From contig NW_026527511.1 in assembly GCF_022682495.2 (NCBI RefSeq), positions 124,001 to 188,000 of the forward strand: a stretch of 64,000 bases of DNA. Direction: 5' to 3'. This document shows, piece by piece, positions 9,237 through 20,599 of this stretch (the first letter of the stretch is position 1; each line of letters begins with the position of its first letter). The position numbers and the translations under genes were made by a program. The stretch is from Desmodus rotundus. Lineage: Eukaryota; Chordata; Mammalia; Chiroptera; Phyllostomidae. The notes under the pieces were generated by a model that made no database searches, was not told where the DNA came from, and worked only from the letters and a program-made list of their open reading frames with translations.

Positions 9237-10098
9237 GAGGAAGGCTTGTGATGGGGAGCCTGAGTGCGCACGCGCGGCCCACGTATAGGCCCGAAACCAG
9301 CCAGCCGCGGCTCGGAGAAAAGCCACCTCCTGGGGGCCTCCCCAGGTTCTTCCAATCCTCGAGCGTGACCCCTTTACGGATGGAAGAAAAGGGGGATCTT
9401 CGCAGTGGTGGGTTCGGGCCAGAGGGGTGGGCGGGTTTGCCTCCACGTACGCCAGGTGCCCGCACACCGGGCCCAGGTGTTTGTGCCCCGTGGAGGCAGA
9501 GGGCTGCTTATTGCTGGATGCAAGTGTCCTGCGGGGTCAAGGAACGGCATGGGCACTCCCCCGGCCACACAGGGCGCCGGGCCCTTAGAGAGTTCCATGG
9601 GAAATCCCCCGCCCATGCCCCCGGTACCCAAGTCTGTCCTTAGCACACTGTCTGTGCGGGGCTGAAGGTGCTGCTAGGCAGTGTGGCCTGTGGGAAATCG
9701 TGCGGTCCTCTGAGTGGCAGGGAGGGCTTCTGTTTCCCCGAACAGGTGCGCAGGGACCCTGTAAAACTGCTGTGACCTCTCAAGGTGGTCATGTGACCCC
9801 TCAAGTGTGGGGCAGCTGACCTCCCAAGGGTGGGTCACGGGACCCCTCAAGGACGGGTCACGTGACCCCAAAAGGGTGGGTCAGGAGACCCCTCAAGGGT
9901 GGGTCACGTGACCCCAAAAGGGTGGGTCACGTGACCCCTCAGGGGTGGGTCACGTGACCCCTCAGGGTTGGGTCACGTGACCCCTCGGGGGTGGGTCATG
10001 TGACCCCTCGGGGGTGGGTCACGTGACCCCTCGGGGGTGGGTCACGAGACCCCTCAGGGGTGGGTCAGGAGACACCTAGAGGGTGAGTCCCGTGACCC
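9237..10098 (+). repeat. A core (type II) 9237-9781 + minisatellite 9782-10098
   Basis: First type II A core: CTTGTGATGGGGAG, CCTCCTGGGGGCC, GAAGAAAAGGGG, GGGTGGGCGGG and CCTCCACGTACG replace the type I states. The GGGTGGGCGGG change creates a GC-box-like element near 9426. Confidence 0.92.
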
Positions 10099-11525
10099 GA
10101 GGAAGGCTTGTTGTGGGGAGCCTGAGTGCGCACGCGCGGCCCAAGTATAGGCCCGAAACCAGCCAGCCGCGGCTCGGAGAAAAGCCATCTCCTGGGGGCC
10201 TCCCCATGTTCCTCCTCTCCTCAAGGAGGACCCCTTTACGGATGGAAGAAAAGGGGGATCTTCGCAGTGGTGGGTTCGGGCCAGAGGGGTCTGCGGGTTT
10301 GCCTGCACGTACGCCAGGTGCTCGCACAACGGGCCCAGGTGTTTGAGTCCCGTGGAGGCAGAGGGCTCCTTATTGCTGGATGATAGTGTTCTGCAGGGTT
10401 AAGGGAGGGCGTGGGCACTCCCAGGGCGACAGAGGGCACCTGGCCTTTAGAGAGTTCCCTGGAAAATTCCCCGCCCAGGCCCCTGGTCCACAAGTCTATC
10501 CTGCGCACAGTGTCTGTGGGAGGCTGGGAGTGCTTCTGGGCAGTGTTCCCCAGCGGAAATCGCGTGGTCCTCTAGGTGGCAGGGAGGGCTCCTGTGTCCA
10601 CGGACAGGTGCCCAGGGACCCGGTGGAACTGCTGTGACCTCTAAAGGGTGGGTCAGGTGAGCCGAGGGAGGTGTGTGCTTGGGCGCCTGAGTGCGCATGC
10701 GCGGCCCACGTATAGGCCCGAAACGAGCCAGCCGCGGCTCGGAGAAAAGCCATCTCCTGGGGGCCTCCCCATGTTCTTCCACTCCTCAAGCGTGACCCCT
10801 TTACGGATGGAAGAAAAGGGGGATCTTCGCAGTGGTGGGTTCGGGCCAGAGGGGTCGGCGGGTTTGCCTCCACGTACGCTAGGTGCCCGCACACCGGGCC
10901 CAGGTGTTTGTGCCCCGTGGAGGCAGAGGGCTGCTTATTGCTGGATGCAAGTGTCCTGCGGGGTCAAGGAACGGCATGGGCACTCCCCCGGCCACACAGG
11001 GCGCCGGGCCCTTAGAGAGTTCCATGGGAAATCCCCCGCCCATGCCCCCGGTACCCAAGTCTGTCCTTAGCACACTGTCTGTGCGGGGCTGAAGGTGCTG
11101 CTAGGCAGTGTGGCCTGTGGGAAATCGTGCGGTCCTCTGAGTGGCAGGGAGGGCTTCTGTTTCCCCGAACAGGTGCGCAGGGACCCTGTAAAACTGCTGT
11201 GACCTCTCAAGGTGGTCATGTGACCCCTCAAGTGTGGGGCAGCTGACCTCCCAAGGGTGGGTCACGGGACCCCTCAAGGACGGGTCAAGTGACCCCAAAA
11301 GGGTGGGTCACGAGACTCCTCAAGGGTGGGTCCCGTGACCCCAAAAGGGTTGGTCACGAGACTCCTCAAGGGTGGGTCACGTGACCCCTCAGGGGTGGGT
11401 CATGTGACCCCTCGGGGGTGGGTCACGTGACCCCTCAGGGGTGGGTCACGAGACCCCTCGGGGGTGGATCACGTGACCCCTCGGGGGTGGGTCAGGAGAC
11501 ACCTCAAGGGTGAGTTCCGTGACCC
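10099..11525 (+). repeat. BC pair: B 10099-10643, C 10664-11208, + minisatellite 11209-11525
   Basis: First type II BC pair: B now has CAGTGTTCCCC. B also has GCTTGTTGTGGGG, a variant recurring at 14067, 26090, 38720, 54307 and 61404. C has a private GTACGCTAGG near 10879. The 317-bp block is of the stereotyped pre-A class. Confidence 0.92.
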
Positions 11526-12432
11526 GAGGAAGGCTTGTGATGGGGAGCCTGAGTGCGCACGCGCGGCCCACGTATAGGCCCGAAACCAGCCAGCCGCGGC
11601 TCGGAGAAAAGCCACCTCCTGGGGGCCTCCCCAGGTTCTTCCAATCCTCGAGCGTGACCCCTTTACGGATGGAAGAAAAGGGGGATCTTCGCAGTGGTGG
11701 GTTCGGGCCAGAGGGGTGGGCGGGTTTGCCTCCACGTACGCCAGGTGCCCGCACACCGGGCCCAGGTGTTTGTGCCCCGTGGAGGCAGAGGGCTGCTTAT
11801 TGCTGGATGCAAGTGTCCTGCGGGGTCAAGGAACGGCATGGGCACTCCCCCGGCCACACAGGGCGCCGGGCCCTTAGAGAGTTCCATGGGAAATCCCCCG
11901 CCCATGCCCCCTGTACCCAAGTCTGTCCTTAGCATACTGTCTGTGCAGGGCTGAAGGTGCTGCTAGGCAGTGTGGCCTGTGGGAAATCGTGCGGTCCTCT
12001 GAGTGGCAGGGAGGGCTTCTGTTTCCCCGAACAGGTGCGCAGGGACCCTGTAAAACTGCTGTGACCTCTCAAGGTGGTCATGTGACCCCTCAAGTGTGGG
12101 GCAGCTGACATCCCAAGGGTGGGTCACGGGACCCCTCAAGGGTGGGTCACGAGACCCCTCAAGGACGGGTCACGTGACCCCAAAAGTGTGGGTCAGGAGA
12201 CTCCTCAAGGGTGGGTCACGTGACCCCTCAGGGGTGGGTCATGTGACCCCTCGGGGGTGGGTCACGAGACCCCTCAGGGTTGGGTCACGTGAGCCCTCGG
12301 GGGTGGGTCACGTGACCCCTCGGGGATGGGTCACGTGACCCCTCGGGGGTGGGTCACGAGACCCCTCGGGGGTGGGTCACGAGACCCCTCAGGGTGGGTC
12401 AGGAGACACCTAGAGGGTGAGTCCCGTGACCC
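11526..12432 (+). repeat. A core (type II) 11526-12070 + minisatellite 12071-12432
   Basis: A core of the linked haplotype GTGCAGGGC (near 11944) with downstream GCTGACATCCC (near 12104). It shares this with the cores at 22027, 27517, 34635, 39582 and 49360. It has a private AGCATACTG near 11932. Displaced 2,289 bp from the 9237 core. Confidence 0.92.
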
Positions 12433-14066
12433 GAGGAAGGCTTGTGGTGGGGAGCCTGAGTGGGCACGCGCGGCCCAAGTATAGGCCCAAAACCAGCCAG
12501 CCGCGGCTCGGAGAAAAGCCATCTCCTGGGGGCCTCCCGTTGTTCCTCCTCTCCTCAAGGAGGACCCCTTTACGGATGGAAGAAAAGGGGGATCTTCGCA
12601 GTGGTGGGTTCGGGCCAGAGGGGTCTGCGGGTTTGCCTGCACGTACGCCAGGTGCTCGCACAACGGGCCCAGGTGTTTGAGCCCCGTGGAGGCAGAGGGC
12701 TCCTTATTGCTGGATGATAGTGTTCTGCAGGGTTAAGGGAGGGCGTGGGCACTCCCAGGGCGACAGAGGGCACCTGGCCTTTAGAGAGTTCCCTGGAAAA
12801 TTCCCCGCCCAGGCCCCTGGTCCACAAGTCTATCCTGCGCACAGTGTCTGTGGGAGGCTGGGAGTGCTTCTGGGCAGTGTTCCCCAGCGGAAATCGCGTG
12901 GTCCTCTAGGTGGCAGGGAGGGCTCCTGTGTCCACGGACAGGTGCCCAGGGACCCGGTGGAACTGCTGTGACCTCTAAAGGGTGGGTCAGGTGAGCCGAG
13001 GGAGGTGTGTGCTTGGGCGCCTGAGTGCGCATGCGCGGCCCACGTACAGGCCCGAAACGAGCCAGCCGCGGCTCGGAGAAAAGCCATCTCCTGGGGGCCT
13101 CCCCATGTTCTTCCACTCCTCAAGCGTGACCCCTTTACGGATGGAAGAAAAGGGGGATCTTCGCAGTGGTGGGTTCGGGCCAGAGGGGTCGGCGGGTTTG
13201 CCTCCACGTACGCCAGGTGCCCGCACACCGGGCCCAGGTGTTTGTGCCCCGTGGAGGCAGAGGGCTGCTTATTGCTGGATGCAAGTGTCCTGCGGGGTCA
13301 AGGAACGGCATGGGCACTCCCCCGGCCACACAGGGCGCCGGGCCCTTAGAGAGTTCCATGGGAAATCCCCCGCCCATGCCCCCGGTACCCAAGTCTGTCC
13401 TTAGCACACTGTCTGTGCGGGGCTGAAGGAGCTGCTAGGCAGTGTGGCCTGTGGGAAATCGTGCGGTCCTCTGAGTGGCAGGGAGGGCTTCTGTTTCCCC
13501 GAACAGGTGCGCAGGGACCCTGTAAAACTGCTGTGACCTCTCAAGGTGGTCATGTGACCCCTCAAGTGTGGGGCAGCTGACCTCCCAAGGGTGGGTCACG
13601 GGACCCCTCAAGGGTGGGTCACGAGACCCTTCAAGGACGGGTCACGTGACCCCAAAAGGGTGGGTCAGGAGACTCCTCAAGGGTGGGTCACGTGACCCCA
13701 AAAGGGTGGGTCACGAGACTCCTCAAGGGTGGGTCACGTGACCCCTCAGGGGTGGGTCATGTGACCCCTCGGGGGTGGGTCACGAGACCCCTCAGGGTTG
13801 GGTCACGTGACCCCTCGGGGATGGGTCACGTGACCCCTCGGGGGTGGGTCACGAGACCCCTCGGGGGTGGGTCACGTGACCCCTCGGGGGTGGGTCACGA
13901 GACCCCTCAGGGGTGGGTCACGAGACCCCTCAGGGGTGGGTCACGTGACCCCTCAGGGTTGGGTCACGTGACCCCTCGGGGGTGGGTCATGTGACCCCTC
14001 GGGGGTGGGTCACGAGACCCCTCAGGGGTGGGTCAGGAGACACCTAGAGGGTGAGTCCCGTGACCC
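12433..14066 (+). repeat. BC pair: B* 12433-12977, C 12998-13542, + minisatellite 13543-14066
   Basis: B* variant: GAGTGGGCACGCG replaces GAGTGCGCACGCG, breaking the NRF1 consensus, and is linked to GCCCAAAACC. B also has a private CTCCCGTTGTTCC near 12538. C has CACGTACAGGCC near 13045. The following block is 524 bp and follows an AAGGAGCTG tail. Confidence 0.92.
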
Positions 14067-15493
14067 GAGGAAGGCTTGTTGTGGGGAGCCTGAGTGCGCA
14101 CGCGCGGCCCAAGTATAGGCCCGAAACCAGCCAGCCGCGGCTCGGAGAAAAGCCATCTCCTGGGGGCCTCCCCATGTTCCTCCTCTCCTCAAGGAGGACC
14201 CCTTTACGGATGGAAGAAAAGGGGGATCTTCGCAGTGGTGGGTTCGGGCCAGAGGGTTCTGCGGGTTTGCCTGCACGTACGCCAGGTGCTCGCACAACGG
14301 GCCCAGGTGTTTGAGTCCCGTGGAGGCAGAGGGCTCCTTATTGCTGGATGATAGTGTTCTGCAGGGTTAAGGGAGGGCGTGGGCACTCCCAGGGCGACAG
14401 AGGGCACCTGGCCTTTAGAGAGTTCCCTGGAAAATTCCCCGCCCAGGCCCCTGGTCCACAAGTCTATCCTGCGCACAGTGTCTGTGGGAGGCTGGGAGTG
14501 CTTCTGGGCAGTGTTCCCCAGCGGAAATCGCGTGGTCCTCTAGGTGGCAGGGAGGGCTCCTGTGTCCACGGACAGGTGCCCAGGGACCCGGTGGAACTGC
14601 TGTGACCTCTAAAGGGTGGGTCAGGTGAGCCGAGGGAGGTGTGTGCTTGGGCGCCTGAGTGCGCATGCGCGGCCCACGTATAGGCCCGAAACGAGCCAGC
14701 CGCGGCTCGGAGAAAAGCCATCTCCTGGGGGCCTCCCCATGTTCTTCCACTCCTCAAGCGTGACCCCTTTACGGATGGAAGAAAAGGGGGATCTTCGCAG
14801 TGGTGGGTTCGGGCCAGAGGGGTCGGCGGGTTTGCCTCCACGTACGCCAGGTGCCCGCACACCGGGCCCAGGTGTTTGTGCCCCGTGGAGGCAGAGGGCT
14901 GCTTATTGCTGGATGCAAGTGTCCTGCGGGGTCAAGGAACGGCATGGGCACTCCCCCGGCCACACAGGGCGCCGGGCCCTTAGAGAGTTCCATGGGAAAT
15001 CCCCCGCCCATGCCCCCGGTACCCAAGTCTGTCCTTAGCACACTGTCTGTGCGGGGCTGAAGGTGCTGCTAGGCAGTGTGGCCTGTGGGAAATCGTGCGG
15101 TCCTCTGAGTGGCAGGGAGGGCTTCTGTTTCCCCGAACAGGTGCGCAGGGACCCTGTAAAACTGCTGTGACCTCTCAAGGTGGTCATGTGACCCCTCAAG
15201 TGTGGGGCAGCTGACCTCCCAAGGGTGGGTCACGGGACCCCTCAAGGACGGGTCAAGTGACCCCAAAAGGGTGGGTCACGAGACTCCTCAAGGGTGGGTC
15301 CCGTGACCCCAAAAGGGTTGGTCACGAGACTCCTCAAGGGTGGGTCACGTGACCCCTCAGGGGTGGGTCATGTGACCCCTCGGGGGTGGGTCACGTGACC
15401 CCTCAGGGGTGGGTCACGAGACCCCTCGGGGGTGGATCACGTGACCCCTCGGGGGTGGGTCAGGAGACACCTCAAGGGTGAGTTCCGTGACCC
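14067..15493 (+). repeat. BC pair: B 14067-14611, C 14632-15176, + minisatellite 15177-15493
   Basis: BC pair directly following another BC pair at a period of 1,634 bp, with no A between. B has a private GAGGGTTCTGCGG near 14257. The 317-bp pre-A class block follows. Confidence 0.92.
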
Positions 15494-16562
15494 GAGGAAG
15501 GCTTGTGATGGGGAGCCTGAGTGCGCACGCGCGGCCCACGTATAGGCCCGAAACGAGCCAGCCGCGGCTCGGAGAAAAGCCATCTCCTGGGGGCCTCCCC
15601 ATGTTCTTCCACTCCTCAAGCGTGACCCCTTTACGGATGGAAGAAAAGGGGGATCTTCGCAGTGGTGGGTTCGGGCCAGAGGGGTCGGCGGGTTTGCCTC
15701 CACGTACGCCAGGTGCCCGCACACCGGGCCCAGGTGTTTGTGCCCCGTGGAGGCAGAGGGCTGCTTATTGCTGGATGCAAGTGTCCTGCGGGGTCAAGGA
15801 ACGGCATGGGCACTCCCCCGGCCACACAGGGCGCCGGGCCCTTAGAGAGTTCCATGGGAAATCCCCCGCCCATGCCCCCGGTACCCAAGTCTGTCCTTAG
15901 CACACTGTCTGTACGGGGCTGAAGGAGCTGCTAGGCAGTGTGGCCTGTGGGAAATCGTGCGGTCCTCTGAGTGGCAGGGAGGGCTTCTGTTTCCCCGAAC
16001 AGGTGCGCAGGGACCCTGTAAAACTGCTGTGACCTCTCAAGGTGGTCATGTGACCCCTCAAGTGTGGGGCAGCTGACCTCCCAAGGGTGGGTCACGGGAC
16101 CCCTCAAGGGTGGGTCACGAGACCCTTCAAGGACGGGTCACGTGACCCCAAAAGGGTGGGTCAGGAGACTCCTCAAGGGTGGGTCACGTGACCCCAAAAG
16201 GGTGGGTCACGAGACTCCTCAAGGGTGGGTCACGTGACCCCTCAGGGGTGGGTCATGTGACCCCTCGGGGGTGGGTCACGAGACCCCTCAGGGTTGGGTC
16301 ACGTGACCCCTCGGGGATGGGTCACGTGACCCCTCGGGGGTGGGTCACGAGACCCCTCGGGGGTGGGTCACGAGACCCCTCAGGGGTGGGTCACGTGACC
16401 CCTCAGGGTTGGGTCACGTGACCCCTCGGGGGTGGGTCATGTGACCCCTCGGGGGTGGGTCACGTGACCCCTCAGGTGTGGGTGACGAGACCCCTCGGGG
16501 GTGGGTCACGTGACCCCTCGGGGGTGGGTCAGGAGACACCTAGAGGGTGAGTCCCGTGACCC
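15494..16562 (+). repeat. A/C recombinant core 15494-16038 + minisatellite 16039-16562
   Basis: The core begins as type II A (CTTGTGATGGGGAG, GCGCACGCGCGG) and continues as C from GAAACGAGCC onward (CCATCTCCTGGG, CATGTTCTTCCACTCC). The switch lies in a run of about 25 identical bases around 15530-15554. Downstream it aligns with the plain C core at 42780 at an offset of 27,286 bp, so its body descends from a C. Confidence 0.9.
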
Positions 16563-17989
16563 GAGCAAGGCTTGTGGTGGGGAGCCTGAGTGCGCACGCG
16601 CGGCCCAAGTATAGGCCCGAAACCAGCCAGCCGCGGCTCGGAGAAAAGCCATCTCCTGGGGGCCTCCCCATGTTCCTCCTCTCCTCAAGGAGGACCCCTT
16701 TACGGATGGAAGAAAAGGGGGATCTTCGCAGTGGTGGGTTCGGGCCAGAGGGGTCTGCGGGTTTGCCTGCACGTACGCCAGGTGCTCGCACAACGGGCCC
16801 AGGTGTTTGAGCCCCGTGGAGGCAGAGGGCTCCTTATTGCTGGATGATAGTGTTCTGCAGGGTTAAGGGAGGGCGTGGGCACTCCCAGGGCGACAGAGGG
16901 CACCTGGCCTTTAGAGAGTTCCCTGGAAAATTCCCCGCCCAGGCCCCTGGTCCACAAGTCTATCCTGCGCACAGTGTCTGTGGGAGGCTGGGAGTGCTTC
17001 TGGGCAGTGTTCCCCAGCGGAAATCGCGTGGTCCTCTAGGTGGCAGGGAGGGCTCCTGTGTCCACGGACAGGTGCCCAGGGACCCGGTGGAACTGCTGTG
17101 ACCTCTAAAGGGTGGGTCAGGTGAGCCGAGGGAGGTGTGTGCTTGGGCGCCTGAGTGCGCATGCGCGGCCCACGTATAGGCCCGAAACGAGCCAGCCGCG
17201 GCTCGGAGAAAAGCCATCTCCTGGGGGCCTCCCCATGTTCTTCCACTCCTCAAGCGTGACCCCTTTACGGATGGAAGAAAAGGGGGATCTTCGCAGTGGT
17301 GGGTTCGGGCCAGAGGGGTCGGCGGGTTTGCCTCCACGTACGCCAGGTGCCCGCACACCGGGCCCAGGTGTTTGTGCCCCGTGGAGGCAGAGGGCTGCTT
17401 ATTGCTGGATGCAAGTGTCCTGCGGGGTCAAGGAACGGCATGGGCACTCCCCCGGCCACACAGGGCGCCGGGCCCTTAGAGAGTTCCATGGGAAATCCCC
17501 CGCCCATGCCCCCGGTACCCAAGTCTGTCCTTAGCACACTGTCTGTGCGGGGCTGAAGGTGCTGCTAGGCAGTGTGGCCTGTGGGAAATCGTGCGGTCTT
17601 CTGAGTGGCAGGGAGGGCTTCTGTTTCCCCGAACAGGTGCGCAGGGACCCTGTAAAACTGCTGTGACCTCTCAAGGTGGTCATGTGACCCCTCAAGTGTG
17701 GGGCAGCTGACCTCCCAAGGGTGGGTCACGGGACCCCTCAAGGACGGGTCAAGTGACCCCAAAAGGGTGGGTCACGAGACTCCTCAAGGGTGGGTCCCGT
17801 GACCCCAAAAGGGTTGGTCACGAGACTCCTCAAGGGTGGGTCACGTGACCCCTCAGGGGTGGGTCATGTGACCCCTCGGGGGTGGGTCACGTGACCCCTC
17901 AGGGGTGGGTCACGAGACCCCTCGGGGGTGGATCACGTGACCCCTCGGGGGTGGGTCAGGAGACACCTCAAGGGTGAGTTCCGTGACCC
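16563..17989 (+). repeat. BC pair: B 16563-17107, C 17128-17672, + minisatellite 17673-17989
   Basis: Copy of the 14067 pair displaced by 2,496 bp. B has a private CCGAGCAAGGC at its start. C has GTGCGGTCTTCTG near 17594. Its 317-bp block is of the stereotyped pre-A class. Confidence 0.92.
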
Positions 17990-19127
17990 GAGGAAGGCTT
18001 GTGATGGGGAGCCTGAGTGCGCACGCGCGGCCCACGTATAGGCCCGAAACCAGCCAGCCGCGGCTCGGAGAAAAGCCACCTCCTGGGGGCCTCCCCAGGT
18101 TCTTCCAATCCTCGAGCGTGACCCCTTTACGGATGGAAGAAAAGGGGGATCTTCGCAGTGGTGGGTTCGGGCCAGAGGGGTGGGCGGGTTAGCCTCCACG
18201 TACGCCAGGTGCCCGCACACCGGGCCCAGGTGTTTGTGCCCCGTGGAGGCAGAGGGCTGCTTATTGCTGGATGCAAGTGTCCTGCGGGGTCAAGGAACGG
18301 CATGGGCACTCCCCCGGCCACACAGGGCGCCGGGCCCTTAGAGAGTTCCATGGGAAATCCCCCGCCCATGCCCCCGGTACCCAAGTCTGTCCTTAGCACA
18401 CTGTCTGTACGGGGCTGAAGGAGCTGCTAGGCAGTGTGGCCTGTGGGAAATCGTGCGGTACTCTGAGTGGCAGGGAGGGCTTCTGTTTCCCCGAACAGGT
18501 ACGCAGGGACCCTGTAAAACTGCTGTGACCTCTCAAGGTGGTCATGTGACCCCTCAAGTGTGGGGCAGCTGACCTCCCAAGGGTGGGTCACGGGACCCCT
18601 CTAGGGTGGGTCACGAGACCCTTCAAGGACGGGTCACGTGACCCCAAAAGGGTGGGTCAGGAGACTCCTCAAGGGTGGGTCACGTGACCCCAAAAGGGTG
18701 GGTCACGAGACTCCTCAAGGGTGGGTCACGTGACCCCTCAGGGGTGGGTCATGTGACCCCTCGGGGGTGGGTCACGAGACCCCTCAGGGTTGGGTCACGT
18801 GACCCCTCGGGGATGGGTCACGTGACCCCTCGGGGGTGGGTCACGAGACCCCTCGGGGGTGGGTCACGTGACCCCTCGGGGGTGGGTCACGAGACCCCTC
18901 AGGGGTGGGTCACGAGACCCCTCAGGGGTGGGTCACGTGACCCCTCAGGGTTGGGTCACGTGACCCCTCGGGGGTGGGTCATGTGACCCCTCGGGGGTGG
19001 GTCACGTGACCCCTCAGGTGTGGGTGACGAGACCCCTCGGGGGTGGGTCACGTGACCCCTCGGGGGTGGGTCACGAGACCCCTCAGGGGTGGGTCAGGAG
19101 ACACCTAGAGGGTGAGTCCCGTGACCC
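17990..19127 (+). repeat. A core (type II) 17990-18534 + minisatellite 18535-19127
   Basis: A core with a T-to-A change at 18191 (GGGTTAGCC), found in only one other core, at 45524, 27,333 bp away. Its 3' end has the tail GTACGGGGCTGAAGGAGC and CAGGTACGC more typical of C cores, and it precedes a long 593-bp block with a private CCCTCTAGGG monomer. Confidence 0.92.
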
Positions 19128-20599
19128 GAGGAAGGCTTGTGGTGGGGAGCCTGAGTGCGCACGCGCGGCCCAAGTATAGGCCCGAAACCAGCCAGCCGCG
19201 GCTAGGAGAAAAGCCATCTCCTGGGGGCCTCCCCATGTTCCTCCTCTCCTCAAGGAGGACCCCTTTACGGATGGAAGAAAAGGGGGATCTTCGCAGTGGT
19301 GGGTTCGGGCCAGAGGGGTCTGCGGGTTTGCCTGCACGTACGCCAGGTGCTCGCACAACGGGCCCAGGTGTTTGAGCCCCGTGGAGGCAGAGGGCTCCTT
19401 ATTGCTGGATGATAGTGTTCTGCAGGGTTAAGGGAGGGCGTGGGCACTCCCAGGGCGACAGAGGGCACCTGGCCTTTAGAGAGTTCCCTGGAAAATTCCC
19501 CGCCCAGGCCCCTGGTCCACAAGTCTATCCTGCGCACAGTGTCTGTGTGAGGCTGGGAGTGCTTCTGGGCAGTGTTCCCCAGCGGAAATCGCGTGGTCCT
19601 CTAGGTGGCAGGGAGGGCTCCTGTGTCCACGGACAGGTGCCCAGGGACCCGGTGGAACTGCTGTGACCTCTAAAGGGTGGGTCAGGTGAGCCGAGGGAGG
19701 TGTGTGCTTGGGCGCCTGAGTGCGCATGCGCGGCCCACGTATAGGCCCGAAACGAGCCAGCCGCGGCTCGGAGAAAAGCCATCTCCTGGGGGCCTCCCCA
19801 TGTTCTTCCACTCCTCAAGCGTGACCCCTTTACGGATGGAAGAAAAGGGGGATCTTCGCAGTGGTGGGTTCGGGCCAGAGGGGTGGGCGGGTTTGCCTCC
19901 ACGTACGCCAGGTGCCCGCACACTGGGCCCAGGTGTTTGTGCCCGTGGAGGCAGAGGGCTGCTTATTGCTGGATGCAAGTGTCCTGCGGGGTCAAGGAAC
20001 GGCATGGGCACTCCCCCGGCCACACAGGGCGCCGGGCCCTTAGAGAGTTCCATGGGAAATCCCCCGCCCATGCCCCCGGTACCCAAGTCTGTCCTTAGCA
20101 CACTGTCTGTGCGGGGCTGAAGGTGCTGCTAGGCAGTGTGGCCTGTGGGAAATCGTGCGGTCCTCTGAGTGGCAGGGAGGGCTTCTGTTTCCCCGAACAG
20201 GTGCGCAGGGACCCTATAAAACTTCTGTGACCTCTCAAGGTGGTCATGTGACCCCTCAAGTGTGGGGCAGCTGACCTCCCAAGGGTGGGTCACGGGACCC
20301 CTCAAGGACGGGTCACGTGACCCCAAAAGGGTGGGTCAGGAGACCCCTCAAGGGTGGGTCACGTGACCCCAAAAGGGTGGGTCACGTGACCCCTCAGGGG
20401 TGGGTGACGTGACCCCTCAGGGTTGGGTCACGTGACCCCTCGGGGGTGGGTCATGTGACCCCTCGGGGGTGGGTCACGAGACCCCTCGGGGGTGGGTCAC
20501 GAGACCCCTCGGGGGTGGGTCACGTGACCCCTCGGGGGTGGGTCACGAGACCCCTCAGGGGTGTGTCAGGAGACACCTAGAGGGTGAGTCCCGTGACCC
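19128..20599 (+). repeat. BC pair: B 19128-19672, C 19693-20236, + minisatellite 20237-20599
   Basis: Super-repeat marker pair. C is 544 bp because of the 1-bp loss in GTGCCCGTGG. TATAAAACTTC replaces GTAAAACTGC, putting TATAAAA at 20215-20221. The 363-bp block contains GGTGACGTGACC near 20404 and ends with GGTGTGTCAGGAG. Confidence 0.92.

Noticed and set aside
12433..12977. B cores as a mobile element inserted next to C
   Set aside because: No target-site duplications, terminal inverted repeats or poly-A. B and C are homologous along their length and differ as diverged tandem units.
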